This document shows, in pieces, positions 32,715 through 40,989 of a stretch of 64,000 nt of DNA. The DNA is from Acutalibacter sp. Lineage in GTDB: Bacteria; Bacillota; Clostridia; Oscillospirales; Acutalibacteraceae. Position 1 is the stretch's first letter. Every line of letters begins with the position of its first letter. The stretch lies in NCBI GenBank assembly GCA_020025775.1, contig JAHHRN010000004.1:1-64000 (forward strand), in the 5' to 3' direction. The notes under the pieces are model-generated. The model searched no databases. It saw nothing but the letters and a program-made list of their open reading frames with translations, and was not told the DNA's origin. The position numbers were made by a program, and so were the translations under genes.

Positions 32715-34460
32715 TTAGACCTCGTAAACCTTTCTTTCTACATAAGATGTATGCAAAATTTCATGCGCCTTATGACTACCGGGCTTTTCGAGATATTCGG
32801 CGTAAAGCTTCTTTATGGCTTCGTTCTCTTGGGATTTGCGTTTGACGTTTTGTGCATCTGCTGTATAGAGTGCCTTGGCACGAAGCGATTTTAAATTCTC
32901 AAAATTGCGAACCGAAGCGGGCTGTGTAGGCTGACCGCCGCCGTTGATACAGCCGCCGGGACATGCCATTACCTCAATAAAGTGGTATTTCTTTTCGCCG
33001 CGCTTGATTTTTTCCAAAAGCGCTTTGGCATTCTTGGTGCCGCTGACTACGGCTACGTTGACGACAAGCCCCGCAATATGGTAGGAAGCTTCTTTCACGC
33101 TTTCCATGCCACGAACTTCTTTGAATTCTACATCTTCCAGTTCTTCACCCATGAGGGTTTCTACAGCGGTGCGTAGTGCCGCCTCCATAACGCCGCCGGT
33201 TGCACCGAAAATGGTGGAAGCACCGGTGGATTCACCGAACGGGGTGTCAAATTCTTCATCGGGAAGTGCAGTAAAGCGGATGCCTGCACCCTCAATCATG
33301 CGGGCGAGCTCTCTTGTGGTAATGGAAATATCGACATCGGGATAGCCACTGGCACTTTGGTCGGGTCTGCCAATTTCAAATTTCTTCGCTGTACAGGGCA
33401 TAACGCCGACAACCACCATGTCTTTGGGGTCGATGTTCATCTTCTGTGCGAAGTAGGTTTTCATCACCGCGCCGAACATCTGCTGAGGCGATTTACAGCT
33501 CGAAAGATTCGGAATGAATTCGGGGTAGTAATGCTCGCAGTATTTAATCCAGCCGGGGGAGCAGGAGGTTATCAGCGGTAATACGCCGCCGTTTTGCACT
33601 CTGTCTATAAACTCGGTGGCTTCTTCCATAATGGTAAGGTCGGCGGCAAAGTCGGTGTCAAAGACCTTGTCAAAGCCGAGTCTGCGAAGAGCGGCAACCA
33701 TTTTGCCCTCTACGTTCGTACCGACCGGCATGTGGAAGGCTTCGCCGAGTGTCGCGCGAATCGACGGGGCGGTTTGCACAATCACGAATTTGTCGGGATC
33801 GTTAATTGCCGCCAAAACCTTGTCGGTGTCATCCTTTTCATAGAGCGCACCAGTCGGGCACGCGACAATGCATTGACCGCAGGAGATGCAGGCAACGTCT
33901 GCCAGCTCCCGGTTGAACGCACAGCCGATATGGGTATCAAAGCCGCGGGCATTCGCGCCAATAACACCGATGCCCTGTGCATCACAAGCCGCTACGCATC
34001 GACGGCAAAGCACGCATTTGTTGTTATCTCTGACCATGTGCGGCGCGGAGCAGTCGAGTGCATAGGTCGGAGCTTCGCCTGCAAATTTGTCTGTATTCTC
34101 TACGCCGTAGTCATGGCAAAGCTTTTGCAGCTCGCAGTGTCCGCTCTTTACGCAGGAAAGACAGCTCTTGTCATGCACGGAAAGAATCAGCTCCAAGGTG
34201 GTTCTTCTGGCACGGCGTACCCGTTCGGTGTTGGTAAAGACCTCCATGCCTTCGCTGACAGGATAGACGCAGGCGGTCACAAGCCCCTTTGCGCCCTTGA
34301 CTTCGACAACGCAGATACGGCAGGCACCGATTTCGTTGATTTCTTTTAAATAGCAAAGGGTAGGAATTTCAATCCCTGCCATTCTTGCCGCTTGTAAAAT
34401 GGTACTTCCCTTCGGCACGCGCAAGGAAATGCCGTTGATTTTTAAATGAACAGTTTCCAT
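32715..34460 (-). CDS. hndD: NADH-dependent [FeFe]-hydrogenase catalytic subunit (HndD/HydA)
   Basis: Catalytic subunit, 581 residues, of a group A (bifurcating-type) hydrogenase. From the N-terminus: [2Fe-2S] domain (CYLKEINEIGACRIC, 35-49), the His-Cys3 cluster (HDKSCLSCVKSGHC, about 95-108), two [4Fe-4S] clusters (CVLCRRCVAAC and CISCGQCIVACPTG), then the H-cluster motifs TSCSPGWIKYCE, MPCTAKKFE and ACPGGCINGGGQP, and the small-subunit C-terminal helix region. It is last in the operon with the flavin subunit upstream by 13 bases. It should oxidise or form H2 with NADH and ferredoxin. Confidence 0.95.
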   Translation of the reverse strand: METVHLKINGISLRVPKGSTILQAARMAGIEIPTLCYLKEINEIGACRICVVEVKGAKGLVTACVYPVSEGMEVFTNTERVRRARRTTLELILSVHDKSCLSCVKSGHCELQKLCHDYGVENTDKFAGEAPTYALDCSAPHMVRDNNKCVLCRRCVAACDAQGIGVIGANARGFDTHIGCAFNRELADVACISCGQCIVACPTGALYEKDDTDKVLAAINDPDKFVIVQTAPSIRATLGEAFHMPVGTNVEGKMVAALRRLGFDKVFDTDFAADLTIMEEATEFIDRVQNGGVLPLITSCSPGWIKYCEHYYPEFIPNLSSCKSPQQMFGAVMKTYFAQKMNIDPKDMVVVGVMPCTAKKFEIGRPDQSASGYPDVDISITTRELARMIEGAGIRFTALPDEEFDTPFGESTGASTIFGATGGVMEAALRTAVETLMGEELEDVEFKEVRGMESVKEASYHIAGLVVNVAVVSGTKNAKALLEKIKRGEKKYHFIEVMACPGGCINGGGQPTQPASVRNFENLKSLRAKALYTADAQNVKRKSQENEAIKKLYAEYLEKPGSHKAHEILHTSYVERKVYEV

Positions 34461-34472
34461 TTGGCACCCTCC

Positions 34473-36269
34473 TTATTTCTTTACAACAGCGCCGAATTTA
34501 CAGGTTTCCATGCAAACGCCGCACTTAATACAAACTGTAGTGTCGATTTTGTGAACTTCTTTCACATTGCCGCTAATCGCACCCGCCGGGCACTTTCTGG
34601 CACAGGCGGTACAGCCGCGGCACTTGTCGGGGTCAATGGAATAGGTCATGAGCGCCTTACAAACGCCGGCAGGACATTTCTTTTCCTTAATATGTGCCTC
34701 ATATTCCTCACGGAAGAACTTGAGCGTAGCGAGCACGGGGTTCGGTGCGGTTTGACCGAGACCGCAAAGTGCATTTTCTTTAATGTAATGGCAAAGGTCT
34801 TCGAGCTTGTCTAAATCTTCCATTGTGCCCTTGCCGTTGGTGATTTTATCGAGAAGCTCTAAAAGACGCTTTGTGCCGACACGGCAGGGGGTACACTTAC
34901 CGCAGCTTTCGTCTACGGTAAAGTTTAAGAAGAATTTCGCAATATCGACCATGCAGTTGTCCTCATCCATGACGATTAAACCGCCCGAGCCCATCATACA
35001 GCCGATGGCGGTTAAGTTGTCATAGTCAATGGGTGTATCCATGAGCGAAGCGGGAATACAGCCACCGGAGGGGCCGCCGGTTTGCGCCGCCTTGAATTTT
35101 TTGCCGTTCGGCACACCGCCGCCGATTTCTTCCACGATTTCACGAAGCGTCGTGCCCATGGGGATTTCTACAAGGCCGGTGTTGTTAATTTTACCACCGA
35201 GCGCGAAAACTTTGGTGCCTTTCGACTTTTCTGTACCCATGGAGGCGAACCAGTCCGCGCCCTTTAAGATAATCTGCGGAATGTTGGCAAAGGTTTCTAC
35301 GTTGTTTTCGGTGGTGGGCTTGCCGAAGAGACCCTTGATCGCCGGATAGGGGGGACGGGGTCTCGGCTCGCCGCGGTTGCCTTCAATAGAGGTCATAAGC
35401 GCGGTTTCTTCGCCACATACAAAAGCACCTGCACCGAGGCGGACGTGCAAATCAAAATTAAAGCCGCTGTCGAAAATATTTTCACCGAGTAAACCGTATT
35501 CGTGCGCCTGTTCAATGGCTTTCTGTAAGCGCTTAACGGCGATAGGGTATTCAGCACGCACATAGATATAGCCCTCGCTTGCGCCTGTGGCATAGCCGCA
35601 AATGGTCATGGCTTCGACGATGCAGTGGGGGTCGCCCTCTAAAACAGAACGGTCCATGAAAGCACCGGGGTCGCCCTCGTCGGCGTTGCAGACCACATAT
35701 TTTTGGTCAGCCGCATTTGCCGCCGTAAAGCTCCACTTTTTGCCGGTGGGGAAGCCACCGCCGCCTCTGCCGCGAAGTCCCGAATCCATGACGATTTTAA
35801 TAACGTCCTCGGGCTTTAATTCCTTTAAGCATTTGGCAAGTGCCATATAGCCGTCCATGGCGATATATTCCTCAATGTTTTCGGGGTCAATGACGCCGCA
35901 GTTACGCAGGGCTACACGCAGTTGCTTTTTATAGAAATCGGTTTCACGAAGCGATTTGATTTTTTCCACTTCGCCGCTTTCTGCATTTTCATCATATAAA
36001 AGACGCTTCACAAGGCGGCCTTTTAAGAGGTGCTCTTCCACGATTTCGGGCACATCCGCCACCGTGACATGGCTGTAGAAGCTACCCTCGGGATAAATCA
36101 CCATAATGGGACCTAAGGCGCAAAGACCGAAGCAACCGGTTCTGACAACCTTAACTTCCTCTTCCAAGCCCTGCCTTTTGATTTCTTTTTCCATCGCTTC
36201 GATGATTTGCAAGCTGTTTGAGGAGGTACAGCCCGTACCGCCGCAAACGAGCACATGGGAACGATACAT
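34473..36269 (-). CDS. hndC: NuoF-like flavin subunit of the hydrogenase (HndC/HydB)
   Basis: A 598-residue NADH-binding flavoprotein. N-terminal thioredoxin-like [2Fe-2S] domain (CGGTGCTSSN), FMN/NADH domain (DSGLRGRGGGGFPTGKKW, GAGAFVCGEETAL), SLBB domain, a [4Fe-4S] site (SCGKCTPCRVGTKRL), and a C-terminal 2[4Fe-4S] ferredoxin domain (CRGCTACARKCPAGAIS and CIKCGVCMETCKFGAV). All sites are intact. It is the electron-bifurcation centre in related HydABC enzymes; this is family knowledge. Confidence 0.95.
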   Translation of the reverse strand: MYRSHVLVCGGTGCTSSNSLQIIEAMEKEIKRQGLEEEVKVVRTGCFGLCALGPIMVIYPEGSFYSHVTVADVPEIVEEHLLKGRLVKRLLYDENAESGEVEKIKSLRETDFYKKQLRVALRNCGVIDPENIEEYIAMDGYMALAKCLKELKPEDVIKIVMDSGLRGRGGGGFPTGKKWSFTAANAADQKYVVCNADEGDPGAFMDRSVLEGDPHCIVEAMTICGYATGASEGYIYVRAEYPIAVKRLQKAIEQAHEYGLLGENIFDSGFNFDLHVRLGAGAFVCGEETALMTSIEGNRGEPRPRPPYPAIKGLFGKPTTENNVETFANIPQIILKGADWFASMGTEKSKGTKVFALGGKINNTGLVEIPMGTTLREIVEEIGGGVPNGKKFKAAQTGGPSGGCIPASLMDTPIDYDNLTAIGCMMGSGGLIVMDEDNCMVDIAKFFLNFTVDESCGKCTPCRVGTKRLLELLDKITNGKGTMEDLDKLEDLCHYIKENALCGLGQTAPNPVLATLKFFREEYEAHIKEKKCPAGVCKALMTYSIDPDKCRGCTACARKCPAGAISGNVKEVHKIDTTVCIKCGVCMETCKFGAVVKK

Positions 36270-36283
36270 AGTGTCTGCCTCCT

Positions 36284-36658
36284 TTATTTGGTCACGGCGC
36301 CGATGGTAAATTCCATAATCGGATTGCCGTTTACTAAATGGTCATTTACAACACGAACGGCTTTTTCCGCCGTCATCTTAACATAGGTCACTTTTTCCTT
36401 GCCCGGCTCTAAAACTTCGACAATCGGCTCATACTGGCACATGCCGATGCAGCCGGTCTGCGAAACGGTAACGCCCTTTAAATGCCGTTTTTCAATTTCG
36501 TTTACAAAGGCGGAAAGTACGGGCCTTGCGCCTGCCGCAATGCCGCAGGTCGCCATGCCGACAACTACTCGAATGGCGTTGTCGCCTGTATCCTCACGAA
36601 CGGTCATTTTTTCTTTTGCTTTATCTCGAATCGCCATAAGTTCTTCTATCGTTTTCAT
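36284..36658 (-). CDS. hndB: [2Fe-2S] thioredoxin-like ferredoxin subunit (HndB)
   Basis: A 124-residue [2Fe-2S] protein with GMATCGIAAGARPV and the SQTGCIGMCQYEP block, four Cys in all. The ATG at 36658 (MKTIEELMAIRDKAKEKM) overlaps the stop of the upstream gene (TAATGA), the usual coupling; the longer frame to 36751 overlaps that gene and is rejected. It is an accessory electron carrier of the Hnd-type hydrogenase. Confidence 0.88.
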   Translation of the reverse strand: MKTIEELMAIRDKAKEKMTVREDTGDNAIRVVVGMATCGIAAGARPVLSAFVNEIEKRHLKGVTVSQTGCIGMCQYEPIVEVLEPGKEKVTYVKMTAEKAVRVVNDHLVNGNPIMEFTIGAVTK

Positions 36659-37209
36659 TATAAAGCGCCTCCCAGAATTGCTTTTGTGTTTTCCTCCATA
36701 AATCCCCGAATCCAGTTGGCAACGCCCGGCTCGGAAAGCGGTACGCCGCAAAGAATCTCCCGAAGCTCTGTCGTGTCTAAAATAAATTCCCGCTCATCGC
36801 ACTTCCTGCGGTAGATGAAATTCAAATCCGGATGCATCGTGATGAGGGAAAGCATGGTTTCGGTCATGTCTCCTATGGGGATAAAATCCACGTGGTCGGT
36901 GTTGAATTTTGCCTGCACGGCTGTACCAAAGCAGGGCTTCGAGCTAATCTTAAAACTGCCGCCGGATTGCTCCGCCGCCATTTTAAAAAGCGGAATGCCC
37001 ATACCGACCTTGCGCGTGGTGCGCGTGGTGTAAAAGGGGTCTAACACATTCTGCACGGTTTCTTCATCCATACCGGCGCCGTCATCGTAAATGCCGACGG
37101 TGAGGGTATGCTCTTTTGTATTTTCCAAAAGCTCTATGCGGATAAGACCTGCATTGGCCTTAACGGAATTTTCCGCAATGTCTAAAATATGTAAAGAAAG
37201 CTCTCGCAT
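36658..37209 (-). CDS. GHKL-type ATP-binding protein in the hydrogenase operon
   Basis: A 183-residue protein consisting of a histidine-kinase-like ATPase domain: N-box LDIAENSVKANA (about 10-21), G1 box YDDGAGMDEE (about 40-49), and G2 region RKVGMGIPLFKMAAEQSGG (about 66-84). It has no dimerisation or phosphoacceptor His region, so it is like an anti-sigma-factor kinase (RsbW/SpoIIAB type) or a stand-alone ATPase. Genes of this kind are regular members of HndABCD-like operons and overlap both neighbours here. The role, possibly regulation or assembly, is unknown. The C-terminal third is family-specific. Confidence 0.85.
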   Translation of the reverse strand: MRELSLHILDIAENSVKANAGLIRIELLENTKEHTLTVGIYDDGAGMDEETVQNVLDPFYTTRTTRKVGMGIPLFKMAAEQSGGSFKISSKPCFGTAVQAKFNTDHVDFIPIGDMTETMLSLITMHPDLNFIYRRKCDEREFILDTTELREILCGVPLSEPGVANWIRGFMEENTKAILGGAL

Positions 37210-37715
37210 CAGTCTTTGTAACGGGCGAGAATACCCGCCACGTCATCCTCCGTAATTTTGCCGTAAACCTCGTCATTGACGGTCATGACCGGTGCAAGTC
37301 CGCAAGCACCGACACAACGGCAGGCTTCTAAGGAGAATCGACCGTCTGCGGTGCATTCTCCGGGAGTGATGCCCAAAAGCTCTGTGATTTTATCTAAGAT
37401 TTTTTGCGAGCCTTTAACATAGCACGCTGTACCGAGGCAAACAGAAATATTATTTTCTCCCTTCGGTGAAAGAGAAAATTGCGCATAGAACGTGGAAACA
37501 CCATAGACCTTTTCCAGCGGCACATCCATGCCCTCGGCAATTTTGACCTGCACTTCATAGGGCAGATAGCCGTAGATTTCCTGGGCTTCCTGCATCACGT
37601 GCATCAAAAGACTTTTGTCGTCTTTGCACGTCGCAATTACCGCGTTCAGCTTTTCTGCCTGTTCCTTGGTATCTTTGAAAGGAATCTTACTGATCGGCTT
37701 TACCATCTTTTTCAT
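37209..37715 (-). CDS. hndA: NuoE-like [2Fe-2S] subunit of the hydrogenase (HndA/HydC)
   Basis: A 168-residue thioredoxin-fold [2Fe-2S] protein with the NuoE pattern: YGVSTFYAQFSLSPKG, CLGTACYVKGS and CRCVGACGLAPV, giving the four cluster Cys. It is the first gene of the operon, with GGAGGAAATG context. It passes electrons between HndC flavin and the iron-sulfur chain. Start at 37715 gives the usual length. Confidence 0.95.
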   Translation of the reverse strand: MKKMVKPISKIPFKDTKEQAEKLNAVIATCKDDKSLLMHVMQEAQEIYGYLPYEVQVKIAEGMDVPLEKVYGVSTFYAQFSLSPKGENNISVCLGTACYVKGSQKILDKITELLGITPGECTADGRFSLEACRCVGACGLAPVMTVNDEVYGKITEDDVAGILARYKD

Positions 37716-38034
37716 TTCCTCCTTTAATAAAACGCTCTTATCGCACGAGTGGGGCTTCGGCGTTTATATTCTTTCTTATTATAGCAGATGCTTTTTTAAA
37801 AAGCTATTCTTTTTTAGAAATAATTCATAAAAAAGTCAAATAGAGGTTTAACAATTTGTAACATTTGCTGTAGATGCACAACAGCTCTTTTACACTTCGT
37901 CTTTTTTCGAATGGAGAAAGGAAAAATCCGCGGATTACTCTTTTCAAATATAAGGGTGTGTGTTATACTATTCCGTAGACTTGTTTTCTATTATATATAG
38001 AAAAAACGGAGTTTGGAGAGAAGGCAAAAGGGTT
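37716..38034. promoter_or_regulatory. Divergent promoter region between hydrogenase and pyridoxamine kinase operons
   Basis: No gene. Leftward: a TATAAT at 37783-37778 (minus strand), about 65 bases before hndA, with only a poor -35. Rightward: TATACT at about 37971-37976, 17 bases after a weak TTTTCA. Between them the sequence is AT-rich without a clear operator; no Rex-like or other palindrome was recognised with confidence. Confidence 0.4.
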
Positions 38035-38895
38035 TTGAAGAAAATAGCAGTCATCAATGATATTTCGGGCTTTGGCAGATGCTCTATGACCGCGGCACTT
38101 CCCGTGATTTCTGCACTGGGCGTGGAGGCATGTCCGTTGCCGACGGCGATTTTGTCCAATCAAACGGGCTACCCGAGCTTTTATTGCGATGATTTTACCG
38201 ACCGCTTAACGCCGTATATTGCCGAGTGGCAAAAGCGACAGGTGCACTTTGACGGCATTTTGACCGGCTTTTTAGTCAGTGCACAGCAGGCTGAGCGGAT
38301 GATCGAATTTATAGAAGACTTTAAAACAGAAGATACCTTATATATATGCGACCCTGTTATGGCGGATGACGGCAGGCTTTACGGCACCTATACCGCGGAG
38401 CTTTGCGAAAAAATGACCGAGCTTTCCAAGCTTGCGGATATTATTACGCCGAATTTAACCGAGCTTTGCCTTTTAACCGGCGCAAATTACCATGAGATTC
38501 ACGAAAAACAGGGGCAGGCGGATTATCTGCCCACGATTGAGCAACTCGCGAAATCTCTTTTAAACGAAAGAAGAAAAACCGTTGTGGTTACGGGGATTCT
38601 CAACGGGGATTCCATTGTGAATATTGTGGTGACGGCGGATTCTACCGCGGAAGAAACTTCCAAACGCTTCGGCGGCAGTTATTCCGGAACAGGCGATTTG
38701 TTCTCGGCTGTTTTGGCAGGCTCTCTCGTGCGAGGAGACAGTGCCGATGCCGCAGTGAAACGTGCGGTGCGCTTTTTGGAATGTGCGATTAAAGACAGCT
38801 TTTTAGAAGGAAACGACCGCAACGACGGTGTGAACTTCCAAAAATATATGGCAATGCTGACAGAAAAGACGGGGAGAGAACATGCAGAAAACTGA
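38035..38895 (+). CDS. Pyridoxamine / pyridoxal kinase
   Basis: Ribokinase-family kinase making pyridoxal phosphate from the vitamin. The likely start is TTG at 38035 (LKKIAVINDISGFGRCSMTA follows), because the upstream in-frame part to 37960 shows no conserved pattern and overlaps the promoter. 286 residues. Key parts: SNQTGY substrate loop, CDPVMADDGRLYG, ITPNLTE and the anion hole GSYSGTGDLFSAV. It overlaps the following ECF gene by 14 bases. Confidence 0.9.
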   Translation: MKKIAVINDISGFGRCSMTAALPVISALGVEACPLPTAILSNQTGYPSFYCDDFTDRLTPYIAEWQKRQVHFDGILTGFLVSAQQAERMIEFIEDFKTEDTLYICDPVMADDGRLYGTYTAELCEKMTELSKLADIITPNLTELCLLTGANYHEIHEKQGQADYLPTIEQLAKSLLNERRKTVVVTGILNGDSIVNIVVTADSTAEETSKRFGGSYSGTGDLFSAVLAGSLVRGDSADAAVKRAVRFLECAIKDSFLEGNDRNDGVNFQKYMAMLTEKTGREHAEN

Positions 38896-39493
38896 ACCTA
38901 AGACCGTGAAAGAAAAAACGAAAAAAACAAAGCCCAATGCGCTCATCACCCTGTGCTTTAGCGCACTGTTCGCGGCGATTATCGCTGTAGCGACAGCGTT
39001 TATTAAGGTGAATACCGCATCGGATGAGGGCTATTTACACTTTGGAGATAGCATGATTTATCTCGCTTCCTGCGTTTTGCCCCTGCCTTATGCGATGCTC
39101 GCTTCCGCAGTGGGTGGCTTTTTAGCGGATTTGATTGCCGGTGTGCCGATGTGGGCACCGTTTACCGCTGTGATTAAAGCCTTTAATGCCGTGCCCTTTG
39201 CGCTGCTTTACTATTCCAATCGTTATAAAAAGAAAGATAAGATTTTGACCGGCGCAACTGTGGGAATGTCCGTGGCTTCGGGTCTTGTCACCATCGTCGG
39301 TTATTTCCTCGCCACGTGGACGCTGTTGAGCCTGGAAAGTGCAGTGGTCGGCATTCCAACCTGCTGGATTCAGCCTCTCGGCAGTGCGATTGTCTTTTAC
39401 ATTGTGGCGGCGGCACTCGATGCGGCAAAATTCAAAACCAGAGTGAACCGTTTACTGTATAAAACGAAAAACAAACCCAGCAGTTTCATCTAA
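38882..39493 (+). CDS. ECF-type transporter substrate-binding subunit (TIGR04002-like)
   Basis: A 203-residue membrane protein with a charged Lys-rich N-terminus and six hydrophobic helices. The pattern LCFSALFAAIIAVATAF at the start and GGFLADLIAGVPMWAPFTAVIK resembles S-components of energy-coupling factor transporters. As it overlaps the kinase gene it may import a B6 vitamer; this is context-based. No EcfA or EcfT gene is in the window, so it would share a common energising module. Confidence 0.75.
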   Translation: MQKTEPKTVKEKTKKTKPNALITLCFSALFAAIIAVATAFIKVNTASDEGYLHFGDSMIYLASCVLPLPYAMLASAVGGFLADLIAGVPMWAPFTAVIKAFNAVPFALLYYSNRYKKKDKILTGATVGMSVASGLVTIVGYFLATWTLLSLESAVVGIPTCWIQPLGSAIVFYIVAAALDAAKFKTRVNRLLYKTKNKPSSFI

Positions 39494-39510
39494 TAAAAGG
39501 AGAGATTATT

Positions 39511-40122
39511 ATGGCAGATATTCTTTACACATTTGAAAATAAGGTGTATGTCAACATTACCAATGCGTGCCCGTGCAGCTGTAATTTCTGCATTCGCAAT
39601 AACGGTAACAGTGTCGGCGAAGCGGAAACCCTTTGGTTTGATGCACACCATATGCCGTCTTATGCAGAAATCGAAGCTGCAATTAAGGCTTGGGATTTTG
39701 AGGGCTACAAGGACGATGTGGTTTTCTGCGGTTACGGTGAACCTACCTGCGCTTATGAGAATTTAATCAAAGCCGCAAAGCTTTTAAAGTCTATGGGCCT
39801 TAAAACGCGCTTGAATACCAACGGCCTTTCCGATTTAATCAATAAGAAAGAAACCGCCAAAGAGCTTTGTGAGGTTATGGATACTATTTCTATTTCCCTC
39901 AATGCGCCGACAGCGGAAAAATATGAAGCCCTTTGCCACCCGGCGTTCGGTCTTAAATCCTACGATGCCATTTTGAAATTTGCCGAGGACTGCAAGCAGT
40001 ACAATGTAAATCTCAAATTCACCGTAGTAGACGTCATTTCCGAAGAGGATATTGAAGACTGCCGCAAGATTGCGAAAGACATGGGCATTGCCTACCGTGT
40101 ACGTGAATACTCCGCAGACTAA
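39511..40122 (+). CDS. Radical SAM protein (TatD-associated type)
   Basis: A short 203-residue radical SAM enzyme. The cluster motif is NACPCSCNFCIRN (CxxxCxxC, Cys at about 20-27), with GYGEPTC (about 71-77) and LNTNGL as SAM-binding strands. It lacks a SPASM domain. Size and start (YTFENKVYVNITNAC) match the small family often encoded beside TatD DNases; no tatD is here. It follows the ECF gene by 17 bases with AAAGGAG. Reaction unknown. Confidence 0.85.
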   Translation: MADILYTFENKVYVNITNACPCSCNFCIRNNGNSVGEAETLWFDAHHMPSYAEIEAAIKAWDFEGYKDDVVFCGYGEPTCAYENLIKAAKLLKSMGLKTRLNTNGLSDLINKKETAKELCEVMDTISISLNAPTAEKYEALCHPAFGLKSYDAILKFAEDCKQYNVNLKFTVVDVISEEDIEDCRKIAKDMGIAYRVREYSAD

Positions 40123-40142
40123 GAAAAATACATATAAACACA

Positions 40143-40176
40143 AAAATACCGCAGACCGAAAGGTTTGCGGTATTTT
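40143..40176 (+). terminator. Terminator of the pyridoxamine kinase operon
   Basis: Stem AAAATACCGCAGACC / GGTTTGCGGTATTTT with a GAAA-type loop, directly after the radical SAM gene. The 130 bases from here to the next (leftward) gene show nothing else. Confidence 0.88.
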
Positions 40177-40305
40177 CGTTTGTCTATATAAAACAGTTTT
40201 TACGGCTTGCGTAAAAGGGGAGAGTTCCCTCTGAAAATGAAGTATGGATGATAGATATGAGGAAGAAAGCTTTACGCCAAACCAACTGCTTTAGGTGAAT
40301 TGTAA

Positions 40306-40566
40306 TTAAGCGACAAAGCCTGTTTTGCCGCCGTGCCCTTTCGGGGCGGTATTGTCATAAAGCTTAAAATTCTTTTCTTCTTCGGCCTTTGCCTTTTTAA
40401 GCGGCATGCCGTATTTCTTTCTCTTGTAGCGTCTGTAGTTGACGAACAGAATACGCCAAACCTTCTGCTCAAATGCAATGAGCTTTTCTTCTTTATAGAT
40501 ACCGTAGAGTAAAAGTAAAATAGCTGCGAGTTCAAGAATGGAACGAATAGCGAGTGCTGTCGTCAT
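40306..40566 (-). CDS. Small single-pass membrane protein with SOS-type promoter
   Basis: An 86-residue protein starting at ATG 40566, six bases after GGAGGTG (the GTG at 40575 is part of that site and is rejected). Residues 3-24 (ALAIRSILELAAILLLLYGIY) form one TM helix, then a basic, Tyr-rich cytoplasmic part (NYRRYKRKKYG) and a Lys/Glu tail. No LysM domain, so it is not YneA. The promoter carries a LexA-like box and a more distal promoter carries an NrdR-like box. A small, damage-induced membrane protein suggests a cell-division brake, but this is inference. No named family is recognised. Confidence 0.75.
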   Translation of the reverse strand: MTTALAIRSILELAAILLLLYGIYKEEKLIAFEQKVWRILFVNYRRYKRKKYGMPLKKAKAEEEKNFKLYDNTAPKGHGGKTGFVA

Positions 40567-40604
40567 CAGAAACACCTCCGAAAAAGTTTGAAAGTTTATT
40601 AACC

Positions 40605-40671
40605 GAACATCTGTTCTCTTGAGTACACACCCATTATAACAAAAAGAAAAATTTTGTCAAGACAAATGTTC
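40605..40671 (-). promoter_or_regulatory. Promoter with LexA-like box for the small membrane protein
   Basis: On the minus strand: TTGACA (40660-40655), 16 bp, TATAAT (40638-40633). Just downstream is GAACAGATGTTC (40616-40605), a perfect GAAC-N4-GTTC core of Gram-positive LexA boxes, and just upstream of the -35 a half-site GAACATTTGT (40671-40662). A repressor here would block transcription start. Confidence 0.65.
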
Positions 40672-40756
40672 ACTATTTTTTACACATAGTCCTAAAATAG
40701 GGACTACAACCTTTAAAATTGACAGAACACGCAAGTCCTCTTGTGGTTCTGACTTT

Positions 40757-40785
40757 ATACTACCACAATATATAGTGTATGTCAA
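40757..40785 (-). promoter_or_regulatory. Distal promoter with NrdR-like box
   Basis: On the minus strand TTGACA (40785-40780), 17 bp, TAGTAT (40762-40757). The spacer is almost exactly the plus-strand 16-mer CCACAATATATAGTGT (40763-40778), which matches the NrdR-box consensus at all but its first base. Only one box was found, while NrdR usually binds two. A near-perfect dyad (CAGAAC...GTTCTG, about 40722-40751) lies in the transcribed leader. Confidence 0.5.
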
Positions 40786-40865
40786 GAATTTCCAACACAA
40801 GAACGTAAAGAAAATGTTCGCTTTTTTGTTTGCTTGCATAAATTTTAAAAATTTTCAAAAGTCTA

Positions 40866-40894
40866 TTTATCTTTACGGGAGTTTTTGCTATAAT
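40866..40894 (+). promoter_or_regulatory. Promoter of obg
   Basis: TATAAT at 40889-40894 with a weak TTTATC 17 bases upstream (40866-40871). Start expected near 40901, eight bases before the leader ORF. Confidence 0.55.
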
Positions 40895-40908
40895 AATAAG
40901 GATTATAT

Positions 40909-40989
40909 ATGAAAATAAGACACCTATGCGCCGAAGAGTATCTTCCTATTTTTCGGACAGAATATAAAGGACGGTTAAAATGTTTGTAG
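40909..40989 (+). CDS. Possible 26-codon leader ORF overlapping the start of obg
   Basis: ATG at 40909 with AAGG eight bases before it; 26 codons, stop at 40987-40989, ten bases inside obg, in another frame. The ORF covers the whole obg leader and its end overlaps the obg start, which allows translational coupling. The product (MKIRHLCAEEYLPIFRTEYK and six more) is not recognised. It may be chance. Confidence 0.25.
   Translation: MKIRHLCAEEYLPIFRTEYKGRLKCL

Noticed and set aside
33594..34349. 251-codon ORF on the plus strand opposite hndD
   Set aside because: Antisense shadow of a gene with intact iron-sulfur motifs; no start signal.
36659..36751. N-terminal extension of hndB
   Set aside because: It overlaps the conserved ATPase-fold gene; the TAATGA overlap at 36658 is the natural start.
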